A DNA stretch of 20,693 bases from contig BFEA01000296.1 of NCBI GenBank assembly GCA_003427395.1, positions 1,780,254 through 1,800,946 of the forward strand, given 5' to 3'. Positions 7,521 to 17,476 of this stretch are shown in pieces. The notes under the pieces are model-generated. The model searched no databases. It saw only the letters and a program-made list of their open reading frames with translations, and was not told the DNA's origin. The stretch is from Chara braunii. Taxonomy: Eukaryota; Streptophyta; Charophyceae; Charales; Characeae. The position numbers were made by a program, and so were the translations under genes. The number at the start of each line of letters is the position of its first letter. The stretch's first letter is position 1.

Positions 7521-7704
7521 TCTGCAGCTCCAAAAACAGTGAGCAACGGGCGTAAGGCGTTTAGGAAACCGTAATAAAGGAAGCAAAACAGCCAAGACCA
7601 AATGAAGAAATTCCAAAGAATTCCTATTCCGGGTCTCCTGCTACTCTGTCTGGGAGCCTTACCCAGCTTTGCTTCAAGATCTTACAGAAAAGAGACCGAG
7701 TACG

Positions 7705-8388
7705 GATCGGTACACTCAAGGAACCCTGAACCGCCTAGACGGGTTTCCCACCATGCACCCTTGGATCGTCAGTGACAATATCTTTTTTTTTTTTTTTTTT
7801 TTTTTTAACAGTATCAATCAATGGACCAAGATTACTATGGATACAGTTCAAGTTTGCTTCCTACCGTATTTATGCGAACTACAAGCAAGGAGCGTTCCCA
7901 CCACTGACGGTAGCACTGATACTGCCTCCGTAGTGCCGCTACCCATACTACCTTATCGGGTTATCGCTTTTTAACCCACTAAGACTACAAGACCTATATG
8001 CAATCCCTAAATTACCAACCAAGTCTACACTTCAGAAAATAGTAGACACAAAACAAGTAATATGCGACAACTAGTTAATCCCCCGAATGATAATCCCATC
8101 AACTCTTCAGAGCGTCACCCTTGTCCTTGCTGTGTTGTCCCAACAGACTGCAAAGAGCCTGAGTTGCCATGACGGGTTTCCCACCACGGACCCTTGGATC
8201 TTTGCGAGTGGAGTGATCACAATAAGTACAACTCAAGTTTGCTCTTCACCGGTCCTCTCGTGCCACCTAACCAGTAGCGTTCCCACCGCCACCCATTACA
8301 CTCTCACTGCTCGTGGTAGCACCACTGCTGATATCTCATGGGATTCACCCCTGATCCACACTGAAACTGCTCCTCCACTCTGTAGAAG
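7705..8388 (-). repeat. Right arm of large inverted duplication
   Basis: Reverse complement of the left arm, with two GACGGGTTTCCCACCA...CCCTTGGATC units at about 7740 and 8175. It carries an extra pure T run (about 7783-7806) absent from the left arm, probably the tail of a minus-strand retroposition or slippage. The arms are clearly diverged (roughly four in five bases alike by eye), so this is not an assembly palindrome. Confidence 0.75.
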
Positions 8389-9140
8389 CCATCTCAATGA
8401 CCAAGAAACCTTGAAGTTGCCGCGGGGGCATATGTTCATTGACAAACCACATACACGCGTCCTACCTTAGTCACTGTCTGCACAGTAATCTGTGTCCCTC
8501 ATTCTTTCTATCAGGCCAAACTGGATGTATTTCGTCCCAAACTCAGCCCCAATGCTGACTTCCACGTGTAGAAGCAGCATGATGAAGGAACAGAGGGACG
8601 CAGAGAGTGTTAAAGCAGTATAAACTTATAAAGAGCACTGAAGCCAGTCTGTCTTGGTCCTGTGCGCAACCTATATTGGCAAAGGAAACTGGTGACGTGT
8701 GGTTACATGTGCCTAAGCCGACATAGAAAAAGAGCACAGAAGAAGAACTAAGCCGGCATAGAAAAAGAGCACAGAAGAAGAACACCGTACTCGCAAAGGT
8801 AGAAAACAATTTCCAAGAGCCTACAAATAACTACATGAAGCTGTCACCTCTATCTCGCCCAGCAAAGAGCATGATACTATTCTAACTTGATAAATATGGC
8901 CTATCGCTCTGGCCAGACACACTTGATGCACTAATCTACATCTAGAGCCAGGTACATGACACAGATTGGGTCCGACAAATAGACAATCCTCATGGAAAAA
9001 TTAACGGCAATCCTTACTCAGCTATGATACACTACATGCAGGAAGAAGCCAAAGGAGATCCCATTCAGCGTGCAAGTAATCAAACTATCGATCCCACTAT
9101 CCCACGAATAGGGTGAAGTAAGAGCACAAGGAAATCATCT
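8389..9140. repeat. Unassigned region with two small tandem duplications
   Basis: A 35-bp unit (CTAAGCCGACATAGAAAAAG...) is repeated in tandem at 8713-8747 and 8748-8782 with one difference. A second pair, TTCAGCGTGC..GTAATCAA, occurs at 9064 and 9141, spacing 77. No convincing gene in the rest. Confidence 0.6.
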
Positions 9141-9166
9141 TTCAGCGTGCTTGTAATCAATGAATC

Positions 9167-9240
9167 TTTTTTTTTTTTTTTTTTTTTTTTTTTACTAAAA
9201 AGCCACCCGAAGGTATGCTAGGGGTGCTGATAACTGCCTG
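9167..9240 (-). mobile_element. Short hairpin SINE relative, second copy
   Basis: Read on the minus strand, CAGCACCCCTAGCAT (9215-9229) is followed by a CGGG-containing segment and a 27-nt poly(A) (Ts at 9167-9193), as in the element at 6288-6390. Flanking GTAATCAATG (9154-9163) and CATTGATTAC (9244-9253) are perfect inverted repeats and not direct ones. No target-site duplication was identified. Confidence 0.5.
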
Positions 9241-9255
9241 CCAGCATTGATTACC

Positions 9256-9470
9256 CTGAAGCCAGGGAATTAACTGAGCAGGTAAATAGATGAGCTTGAG
9301 AGGGACTTAACACAAGGAGGCCTCTTCACCCTGCTGCTGGGCGCCTGACCAACTTGACTACCTGGCCCCTTTTCTCCCTTCAGTAGCAGCATAGTGTGGA
9401 TCTGAGCCCTGAATCCTAAACTCTCACCCGTATCTCTCCGAGGATCATCCATCCATCCCATACCACTGCG
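9256..9470. other. Unassigned spacer
   Basis: Mixed DNA; no gene, RNA or repeat structure recognised. Confidence 0.35.
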
Positions 9471-9472
9471 TT

Positions 9473-9589
9473 CCTACTACGGTCTTCCCCCGAACATAAC
9501 GCACCCTAAAAATGAATGTATACAAGCTATATTTCCGGCCAGGTACAGCCAAAATAAGGGTGCGTTCTGTTTGGGGGGAAGACGGTAGG
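9473..9589. mobile_element. Short hairpin element (about 33-bp arms)
   Basis: The left arm 9473-9508 (CCTAC.ACGGTCTTCCCCCGAA then AACGCACCCT) is inverted in the right arm 9557-9589 (AGGGTGCGTTCTGTTTGGGG then GAAGACGGTAGG) with a few mismatches and a one-codon-sized indel. The loop is about 48 nt. It has MITE-like form with no coding capacity. No duplicated target was identified. Confidence 0.6.
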
Positions 9590-9672
9590 CAATGCCATGG
9601 GGGGGGGAAGAAGTCGGGAAATTCCTCAGGGGGCTTCAAAGGTATGGCCGTATGCATTCTGGTCCATTCATC

Positions 9673-10112
9673 GGAGAAGCGGTTAATGGAAGGCCCCAAA
9701 TTCGACGAATTTTGGGGAATTTTTCACCGAAACTGCCATATTTCCCTGAATTTTTAAAAGCTTTGGCAAACTCCGAAAAGGGTTTTATAGTACTCTTGAT
9801 TTTGATTTTTTCGTTTTTTTTTTGCCTGATTGTTTTTTTTATATTTGTATTATGACCCTGCATAGTTTGTTCACAAAAGTTTCGACAACATTGCTTGTCG
9901 CGACGCGGCGAAAAAACCCAATTTTTTTGCCTTCCATTAACCGCTAGTGGAGAAGCTATACGGCGAAACTGAATGCAGATATACCCTAAAACACATATAT
10001 ATAGGCAAAAAGAAAAACCGAGAAAAAAGTAAAATTCAGGGAAATATGGCAGTTTTGGTGAAAAATTCGCCAAAATTCGCCGAATTTTTTGCCTTCCATT
10101 AACCGCTTCTCC
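9673..10112. mobile_element. Foldback element with about 83-bp terminal inverted repeats
   Basis: Left arm 9673-9757 starts GGAGAAGCGGTTAATGGAAG. Right arm 10030-10112 is its diverged reverse complement, ending TTCCATTAACCGCTTCTCC. A third copy of the terminal sequence (GCCTTCCATTAACCGC, about 9929-9944) lies inside. It is followed within a few bases by GGAGAAGC again, so two elements, one right after the other or nested, may be present. Open frames over the arms are inverted-repeat shadows. Confidence 0.75.
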
Positions 10113-10844
10113 CAAGAGTCAGGTTGATCTAAAGAAGAGATCACACATTCCTGCACTTGTCCACGATGGCAAATATAACAACAAAATGTAACAATTTGCA
10201 TCAAAATTCAGGACGTAAATAAAAATATCTCATTGAATATAACAACTTAAATCAAGATATTTATAGAACAATCTCACCCAAATCCGGTTTATGAAAGAAG
10301 GAAAATATAAAAGTTATGATCCCTCACAAAATTACAAAGTTTTGTAAAAAAAAAAAAAAATTAACGACTTATTTTTTTGTCGACTTTCGATTCCTTACAC
10401 CTACTTAAAGTACGTCCGACTCCACCACATCTTTTACACACAATGTGTTTCCAATATTCTCTCCCTCTCTTTGCTCGTTGCTCTTGTCGATCTCGAGACG
10501 CTAACTTGTAACACTCCTCCTTCTGAACAGTTGGCCTTGAGAGGTCATTTAAACAAATTTTCCTATTCTGTTTGCTTATAACATATCGATCCACCATTGC
10601 CTATTCGCTTCCTTGCTCTTCTTGCTGACGCTCGAGGTGTAAGTCTTTCTAAATGTCTTCCATCATGCCTCTTACTTCTGAGAGCATTAAAATGAGAGTT
10701 GAGTCTCTCTTCCTTTTATTATCTCGGCATTTTCCCTCAAACTGTAGCAAGCGAAGTTGCAGACGAAGAACCTGATCAAAGTTTTCGTTATTGAAGTTTG
10801 AACGAATCCTCGCTCAATCTAACTTGCCGGTTATCCATGTTTCC
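10113..10844. other. AT-rich unassigned region
   Basis: Contains an A run (about 10347-10361). Apart from the weak minus-strand frame listed separately, nothing was recognised. Confidence 0.4.
10361..10597 (-). CDS. Hypothetical basic 78-aa ORF, doubtful
   Basis: A minus-strand frame from an ATG at 10597. It is Lys/Arg-rich with one CKRCGG motif and a further Cys (C-x2-C...C), too little for a zinc finger call. An in-frame TAG sits two codons before the ATG; AATAG could be a splice acceptor. No family recognised, no supporting neighbours. Chance ORF is the leading alternative. Confidence 0.12.
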   Translation of the reverse strand: MVDRYVISKQNRKICLNDLSRPTVQKEECYKLASRDRQEQRAKRGREYWKHIVCKRCGGVGRTLSRCKESKVDKKISR

Positions 10845-12616
10845 GTACTAAAAAAAAATTATGAACTCATTATAGATCGGTACTTTATGCTCATCATGAA
10901 CAGCACCCCTTTTAGTGCGTGATCACTTACTTATCACCATTTCGCGCTTTGGTGCTCAGCACTGATCCGTTGCTTTCCGCGGTGAATTGAGTACTTACTG
11001 TCCGTTAATATGTACCCCATAATCACGTGCTTATAATCAACCCACGCTAGATAATTACTTCCTTTGAAAAATGATCAGGTACTTTCATTCGATCCGTACT
11101 TTTCTTTTTCATCGTGATCTGTGTCTTCTTGGTGCATGATTACATAATCGTCATAGATCTATGCCTTTAGTGCTCATTATGAATTCGCACTTTGTTGGTT
11201 GAATGACTTCATGCTTTTCACCGACCCGCAATCTGTGCTCATTCATAGATCCATACCCTTCCTTGGTGCCGGATTGCGTACTAATCTTCGATCTTGTGTT
11301 TTTCGTGCTCAGCGCGAATCCTTGTCTCCTTGATTAAATGATTACATGCTTAACTTGGTTTCGTATCTTAGAATACTCATCGTAAATTTATATTTTTTCC
11401 TCGTGCTTTATCATGTGTTTTTCGATTCTCATAATAACTTTTGTGTCCCTTCGAACAAGATTAGGTGCTCATCATAGATTAGGGTTTGTGACGATCACGG
11501 ACTCTTTATCGACGCATGTTCCTTACGATTGTCGTAGATCTGCGCTTTCTTTTATGCTCTAATCATCGATTAAGTCTTCTTCATGCTCAATCGAGATCTG
11601 TGCGTTTTCTTTAGGGTCGTAATCATGTGACTATAATCGGTCTTTTTCGGATGTGCTTTCCTTAGTTTATGAGCAGAATTCAGTATAAACACTTCATTCT
11701 CACCATAAAACCGGTATTTTCCCGAAATTTGATCACGGGATCTTTATCAATCCGTACTTTCGTGTTCATATCGGATCTATGCCTTTCTTGCCCCCCCAAA
11801 AAAACCCTTGCAAATTTGTACTTATGCTCTTCAGGAATCAGTACTCTTTTGGGTGCATGGTCGAGGACTCATCACCAATCCGGGCTTTAGTATAGACCCG
11901 TGTTTTCCTTGATAAATGAGTACTTGTGTGCAATTAATCTGAACCTTTTTGCCCTTTATGGATTCGGGCCTTGCGTTTACCTCATGATCAAGTGCTCCAC
12001 ATTGACCGGTGTTTTTGCGCTCATCGTGGACTCATTCTTTTATGCGCTCATCATCGATTCATGCTTTCTTGCTCATCGTGAACCTGTGGCCTCCCGGATG
12101 CATCATCGCATGCTCATCATCGTTTTCTGTCTCCGTGCTCACCCTGGATCCATGCTTTCTTTGGTGCATATCTCAAGTTATCATCATCGATCCGTCCTTT
12201 TCTCGCAAGAAAGTTAGATGCTTGACCACGTGCTTTCAGTCGATCCGTATCTGGCCTACTCATCGTTAATCCATGCTTTCCTTCGGTGCATTTTTTCACG
12301 CATTTTTCGCATCGATTAGCGCGATCTGTTCTGGATGGCCTTCTTTGGTATATGAGCAAGACTCAGCATAAACCTATCGTTTCATTTTCATTTTGGACCT
12401 GTATTTTTCTCGAGGATTGATCAAGTGTTCATCATCAATCCGGACTTTTATGCTCTGTGCATGAGCTCTTCATGGAATTGTACTCTTTTTTGGTGCACGG
12501 TCACGTACTCATCACCAATCCGTACTTTGGGGCGCTCAGCTTGGATCCGTTTTTTCCTCGGTAAAATGAGTTCGTGCTTGTCATTAATCCGAACTTTCAT
12601 GCTCAGCGCGAATCCG
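10845..12616 (+). repeat. Decayed satellite / higher-order minisatellite
   Basis: About 1.8 kb is built from variants of a RATCCGTACTTT core alternating with TGCTCATCATC and TTGGTGCATGATCACGTACT segments, for example near 11091, 11746, 12190, 12241, 12437, 12517 and 12586. Longer similarities show higher-order structure. GAGCAGAATTCAGTATAAAC at 11671 recurs with three changes at 12354 (offset 683). ATCACCAATCCG-containing blocks pair at 11871 and 12511 (offset 640). A GCTCAGC..GATCCGTT block recurs near 10961 and 12535. The array ends just before the gag-like exon; open frames in it are incidental. Confidence 0.7.
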
Positions 12617-12628
12617 GGCACCTTTCCA

Positions 12629-13419
12629 GGATCTGCAGTTTCTAACCCAATCAGGAACCTGTTGTCCAAGGAAGAAGTTGATGAAAGGGAGTTTAGGTTT
12701 ATGATCAATCAAGCTGAGCTCTCTAGAGTAAGAGAGATTTTCTCCTCGGCCATCAGGGAAGTTGGGAAGTGCAAAACTGCTGAGAATGAGATAAAAGCGC
12801 TTCAATTCATCTTTGATCAACCCCCGTGGTCAAGGCACCTAGACATTCTGATCAGGGTCAGGCAGATCGAGCTGAATTTCAAACATGGCGATAGGGGAAA
12901 AACGCATGCTGCAGTTTTTAAGAACGCGCTTGCCAACCTTGCCAAAAAGCTCTGCGACAAGAGGTTCCCGCTAGAAGTCAAGCAGCTACTTAAGATTCGG
13001 GAATTAGAGACCTCTAGGCTGGGTTTGGACGAAATCAACCAAGAATGGGACGACCAGGAGGTCAAGGCAGCCTCGTCTCGGGAAGGGTGAGTACCCAGCG
13101 GTTTACGCTAACCCTTGTCATTTAAATAGCAGTCTCTTCAGAAACTGCTGAATTTTATCTACAGGCCTTTAAGGGATGCTATCAGCTCTCCACACCTTTT
13201 GGTGGTGACCTATCATTCATACTTGGCCGACAAGACCGAAAACTCAGGTACGCTTTAACTGTTGTTTTTTGTAGGTACTCCCCTGGTCAAGATTCGACCA
13301 AGTTTAAATACAAGAGTTCTTCCAAGAAATCCCAGCACAGGAGAAGCGACAGTGACTCCTCAGACAGCAAGCAGGAATGGAACCGCAAGGGGAAATGTCG
13401 CAAGCAGTCCAAGCACTGA
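12629..13419 (+). CDS. Gag-like protein, two exons (model)
   Basis: Exon 1 (to 13086) encodes a charged, helix-rich segment with features such as KEEVDEREF, DILIRVRQIELNF and LKIRELETSRLGLDE, typical in style of DIRS first ORFs but without a diagnostic motif. At 13087 a GTGAGT donor interrupts the frame. Splicing to TTTTTTGTAG (ending 13274), a 188-bp intron, restores a frame ending at TGA 13417-13419, with a basic, Ser-rich tail (SSKKSQHRRSDSDSSDS) fitting nucleic-acid binding. A nearer acceptor at 13164 is an alternative. The 3' end overlaps the first ATG of pol (13377) by 43 nt in another frame. The N terminus is uncertain; the frame runs open into satellite DNA, and 12629 and 12638 are candidate acceptors. 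Confidence 0.5.
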
Positions 13420-15499
13420 ACAAAGCACCGTCACCGCACCAGCTTTCTCTGGCACTCGCAGCATTAGAAAGCAAGAAAATTTGGTTGAGGAACCCCGATG
13501 ACTTTTTCACCACCTCCCTAAGAAACCATTTGGACTCCTGGAAATCCCTTATCTCCTCCTCCACTTCCAAATCTTCCCGAGATGTATTGAACTGGCTAGA
13601 AAACGGTGTCAAACTAAAGTTCGCAGGCACTAGTCATAACCATCCCTCAAAGATTCAGGAAGTAAGAAGAATGGTCAAACCGGTACTCAAGGCTTCTGAC
13701 TTTAGGAGGACCATCAGATTGGAGAAACCTTCACCGATTTCCCTACCCAACTACGATCTACCCCCCCCTTTTGCTGATTTTGTAAGCAACAGTGTTCTCT
13801 CCATGTTAACCCAAGGAATTATCTCTGAGACTAACGCTCCAGCAGTCGTAAACCCCGTTTTTGTTATCGAGAGCTCTAGCAAGCTCAGACTTATTATCGA
13901 CTTGAGATATGTCAACCTTTTCATCATTTTTCGGATTTTCATTATGAAACCATTGATGATGCGGTGTCTGTGATGGATGGTTCAATTGTGCAAGACTTTG
14001 CAGTAACTTTTGACGTCAAGAATGGCTATTACCACATACCAGTTCACCCGGAATCCTGTCCATTTTTAGCCTTTTTTTGGAAAGGGAAGACTTATCATTT
14101 GAATACCCTGTGTTTTGGAATTTCTTCTGCTTGCTGGATCTTCACAACGGTTATGCAGGAGGTTATGGCTGATCAGATCTAAGGGTGTTAATATTTTTTT
14201 TTATATTGATGATAGTCTGTCCACTCACAATAACTTCCTTGCATGTTTGTCGAACTCTTTTCTGATCACCTTCATTTTCCATTAACTCGGTTTCTTTCTC
14301 AGCCCAAACAAGTGCAAGGTTATTCCCTCTCAGTCCAATCGTTTCTTAGGTTTTATTATTGATTCTCATCTCAAAAGAATTAGAGTACCTAAGGACAAGG
14401 AGGATAAAATCCTTAAAATCCTGGAAAACTCCTCCGGTAAATCTCATCTTACTGCAAGGGGAATTGTCTCGCTGGCAGGAAAGTTGGCCTCACTATCTAA
14501 GGCCTTTTTCCCAGCTTCGCTTCATTGCTCACACCTGCATGCGACATTGTCTAATTGTGATTGAAATGACAAGGTCGAACTCTCTAAGCAATTCAAAGAG
14601 GACTTAGAATGGTGGATGCATCACCTTCCTATTATCCCAGGAAGATTGTGGACTGTGAGAACTGCAACTGTAACCATTCAGACAGATGCTTCGAGCTCTG
14701 CAGTAAGAGCCATTATTTATTTCCAAACCAAGGAACCATGGAGACTGAGTTTCCCCCTCCCGTCCGACCTTTTGGAAACCTCTAACACCCATAGAGAACT
14801 ATTTGCAGTAACCGCCACCTTGTCTTTGGTGGCTGAAAGAGTACCAGAGGAAATCCTCTCTCAAGCAGTCAAAGTAGTTGGAGATAACCAGGCAGTTTCT
14901 TTTCTCCTAAAGAAACTAAGTTCAACTGACGAGCTATTTAACTCTTTCTTGAGAAAGATTGCCTCTTTTCTCTTAACCTTAGACTGTCAACTCCAGCCAG
15001 TCTGGATTCCTAGGGAATTGAACACTACTGCAGACGAGCTCTCCAAGAAGATTGACCACTCGGACTGGGGTCTTAGTCGGAGTATAGTACAGATGTTAAC
15101 CTCAAAATTCGGAGAACCGGCAATTGATCTTTTTGCATCCGAGGAAAACTTTGTCTACATCCCTTTCGTGTCGGAATTCTTATCTCCCAACTGCCTAGCT
15201 ACAGACGCACTATCTCTGGAGGAAACTCTTTGTCGTCCTCCCCTTACAGATGGATTTTCCCCCCAACTTGCCTCCTACACCAGGTCTTGGCAAAGATGAA
15301 GTTCTTTGGTGGTAATTACCTCCTCATTACACCTAACTCCTCCAAAATAAGTTGGTTCCCGATGTTGGAATCCCTACCAGCAACATTTATTCTGAATCTT
15401 GAGAAAGAATTTTCAACTTGCTTCCCTACTTCCAGAATCCCCAATCAGACCTTTAACCCAGGGAAGACTAGTTTAAAGGTCGGCAGAATCACTTTCTAA
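13377..15499 (+). pseudogene. Reverse transcriptase-RNase H (DIRS pol), frameshifted
   Basis: RT motifs in order: NPVFVIE...LRLIIDLRYVN (fingers), FDVKNGYYHIPV with the motif A Asp, LCFGISSACWIFT (motif B region), YIDD at 14202-14213 (catalytic Asp pair), and SPNKCKVIP then RFLGFIIDS (thumb side). RNase H keeps its acidic residues: TDAS (Asp 14685), HRELFAV (Glu 14796), GDNQA (Asp 14883), TADELSK (Asp 15033), followed by the DIRS-typical GEPAIDLFAS. Breaks: the frame moves near 13918 and returns near 14175; a TAA at 14283 and a TGA at 14562 interrupt it; another shift near 15255 leads to the final frame, which ends at 15499 after LLITPNSSKISWFPML. No methyltransferase domain follows. The C terminus is 6 bp from the convergent recombinase stop. 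Confidence 0.85.
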
Positions 15500-15505
15500 G
15501 AGCTA

Positions 15506-17042
15506 TCAGTTGCAGCCGTAACCATATCGCATGAAGGAAGAAAAGTGTTTCCAAGTGCCTTGACTCAACATTTTCTCCAGACTCCACCCAGCCTGAATTC
15601 CAGCTCTCACACCGTCCACTCTAAAGTTATGGTTACTCTCACCAGCATACATGCCTATAGCCTTCAGCCTTTCCTTTAGGCGCTTGTTGAAACCACGAAG
15701 GCTTAGCACACCTTTGGTCTGTGTAGTGCAGAACAACGACCCCCCATTGCATAGATCGATTGGAGGAACCAAACGGCTATAGCACTCCCTCATCTCCTCG
15801 ACCAATTCTAGGAATGAGGTGCCATATCCCCTGGGCTCTTGTAATCTTATCACCCCACCCCTACCCTTCCTTAAGGTCTTGGTATAACCAGGCTGCACCC
15901 GCTCTGTCTCCTCATCCACCTCCTTGCCACTCAAACGTAGACCCTCTCCCCCTCGCTGCCAACTTTCCCACAAATAAATCATTATGCAGAGATCACGTAG
16001 TAGCTCAGCATGTCGATAATCGCTCTTTGTCTTCAAGCTCTCCCGTATGCTGTCATGTAGCTTCTGCATTTTCTCGGCTGTCATTGCTGGTGCTTGATTC
16101 TCCCTCACCCCCATCTTGAGTGCATAGTTTCGATATGCCCTGCGATAATCCTTCACTTTATTGTTGTTGCATGGATTCTAAAGACCCTCTCGCCCCAATA
16201 TGAGAAAGCACCGATTCAAACAACTCAGACTAGACTTGACGGAACTACAGGAAGGGAATGGTTGCCCATTCCGATCAAAGGTCCTAGCACGTAATTTCAA
16301 CTCTGGAATCCACTGACTCTGGAGGAAGGCAATCACGTCAAAATCCAAGCAGCTGCTGACATCCCGTCCTACCCTGTTTCTAATCAACCACTCGTTGAAC
16401 GATTGCATCATCCGCAGTCTTTCTCGCTCTCCGTTTTTAGGCAAACCATGTTGAGCAATTAGCTCTATGGAATCAATCAGACCTTCGGCATAGCTACCTT
16501 TAATTCCCCTTGAATTTTGTGTTTCGTCCACTCCTTGATTCCATTTGAGCAACCTGCTCTGCCACCATTTCCTGCACACAGATCAGATTTCATCAGATCA
16601 GGTGAATGTAGGTGGGGAACTTGGGTATGGATTAGGAGGTGCATGGGGGGTACCCCCAGGACTTCTCTATTTTCTGTGAGGATTTTCCAGTGTACTTATC
16701 TATTTCATTGGTCAGTTATTGTCTGAACTCTATGCAACCTGTTTGTCAGAATTTATGTGAGTAATGAGTTTGTTGTTTAAAAGTTTTCCCCTTGCAGTCA
16801 TGATGCTTTCTTCCTTGTAATAAGACCCCTCCCCTTTTTACCCCCAGATTTCTGACTAAAACAGGCCGCTTGAACACACATAGAAGGCATAGACCCTTCT
16901 CTCCCATTGGACTAGGTGGCTTGGCAGTCGGGTGACCGCCGTACTTAGGGCTGACACGGGCAGAATTGCAGCGGTTTCAGAAAATAGGAAGGATTACGAC
17001 TTACCCTGGCGAAGCCGCTAAATCGGCAGTCCTTGCAGTCAT
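15506..17042 (-). pseudogene. Tyrosine recombinase (DIRS-type), antisense, one in-frame stop
   Basis: The minus-strand frame shows an N-terminal helical core-binding region (about 16571-16181) and a catalytic domain. Box I is WESWQRGGEGL with Arg at 15955-15953. Box II is HNFRVDGVRAG with His 15631-15629 and Arg 15622-15620. The Tyr is in FSSFMRY at 15526-15524. A beta-hairpin Lys (TKTLRKGRGG) is also visible. A single TAG at 16180-16178 splits an otherwise continuous frame, probably a former Trp codon. Upstream, a TGTGTGCAG acceptor (ending 16572) and a CCAGG|GTAAGT donor (17004-17003) join in frame to a 38-nt first exon with ATG at 17042-17040. The 433-bp intron spans the B1 repeat. Without that intron the frame starts near 16579 at GTG. 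Family call is secure, 5' model tentative. Confidence 0.8.
16638..16879 (+). repeat. Split direct repeat B1
   Basis: Starts GGTGCATGGGGGGTACCCCC and ends CCGCTTGAACACAC. It matches B2 at 17477-17717 with about six substitutions and one indel over 241 bp. On the minus strand it lies within the predicted recombinase intron. GGGGGTACCCCC near its start is a perfect palindrome (16646-16657). Confidence 0.9.
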
Positions 17043-17476
17043 ATCATTCGCATCGTGATGCTCCAGAGGACCACCACTCTTCTTCTCGGACGCTTGAATA
17101 ACAAGGCAGCTGTATATTGGGGTCCGAGGCACCCCTGGGCTCTCTTATTTCATCAAGGCTCATCGAGGCCTGAATTACCGCCGCAGTCCCATCGGACTGA
17201 ACCCCGTATAGGGGTGGCCAGTATTGGGCCGAACCAGGGAAGGAAGGTGCAAGGCTGAAATTCATGACCTGGGTGGGCCTGTCCAAAAATGACCGAGGAC
17301 TTGCTATTTCTAGCAAAGTTTCATCGGTGGGACCTGCCTTTTTGTCCTTGGCTTGCTCCCCGTCTGCGACTGCGGCGCCGCTCCGTTCTCCGTACCTGCA
17401 ACTCGTCGATGGATTATCTTCATCAACGGTTCGCGACTCACCGCGCGAAAATCCTGGCCCTTCCGCCCGTGCCCGC
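16880..17476 (+). repeat. Segment between B repeats (putative A2)
   Basis: This 597-bp non-repeated segment sits where DIRS/PAT/kangaroo elements carry A2, a copy of the element's left end. No matching A1 was found upstream in the window, so the assignment rests on position. It contains the predicted first recombinase exon (17042-17005, minus). A CCTTGCAGTCAT string at 17031-17042 also occurs in both B copies (near 16791 and 17628). Confidence 0.5.

Noticed and set aside
2776-9193. Regular-looking repeats as a CRISPR array
   Set aside because: The repeated units are unevenly spaced, in both orientations and mostly poly(A)-linked in eukaryotic-type DNA; no array periodicity or cas genes.
9636-10115. 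159-aa minus-strand open frame and overlapping plus frames
   Set aside because: They arise from the foldback arms; the same peptide strings appear at both ends because the DNA is inverted.
11669-12269. Several 70-105-aa frames in the satellite
   Set aside because: Composed of repeat units; peptides such as ALIxDS repeat with the DNA period.
12448-13065. Minus-strand frames opposite the gag-like ORF
   Set aside because: Antisense shadows of the plus-strand coding segment; no recognisable motifs.
13262-13501. 79-aa open frame overlapping the gag 3' end
   Set aside because: The competing frame from the GTAG acceptor gives a basic serine-rich tail joined in phase to exon 1. This one is the out-of-phase alternative, reached only with a 27-bp intron.
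14283-16180. Alternative genetic code with stop codons read as amino acids
   Set aside because: Only one of each stop type is seen, together with frameshifts in the same gene, which fits decay better than recoding.
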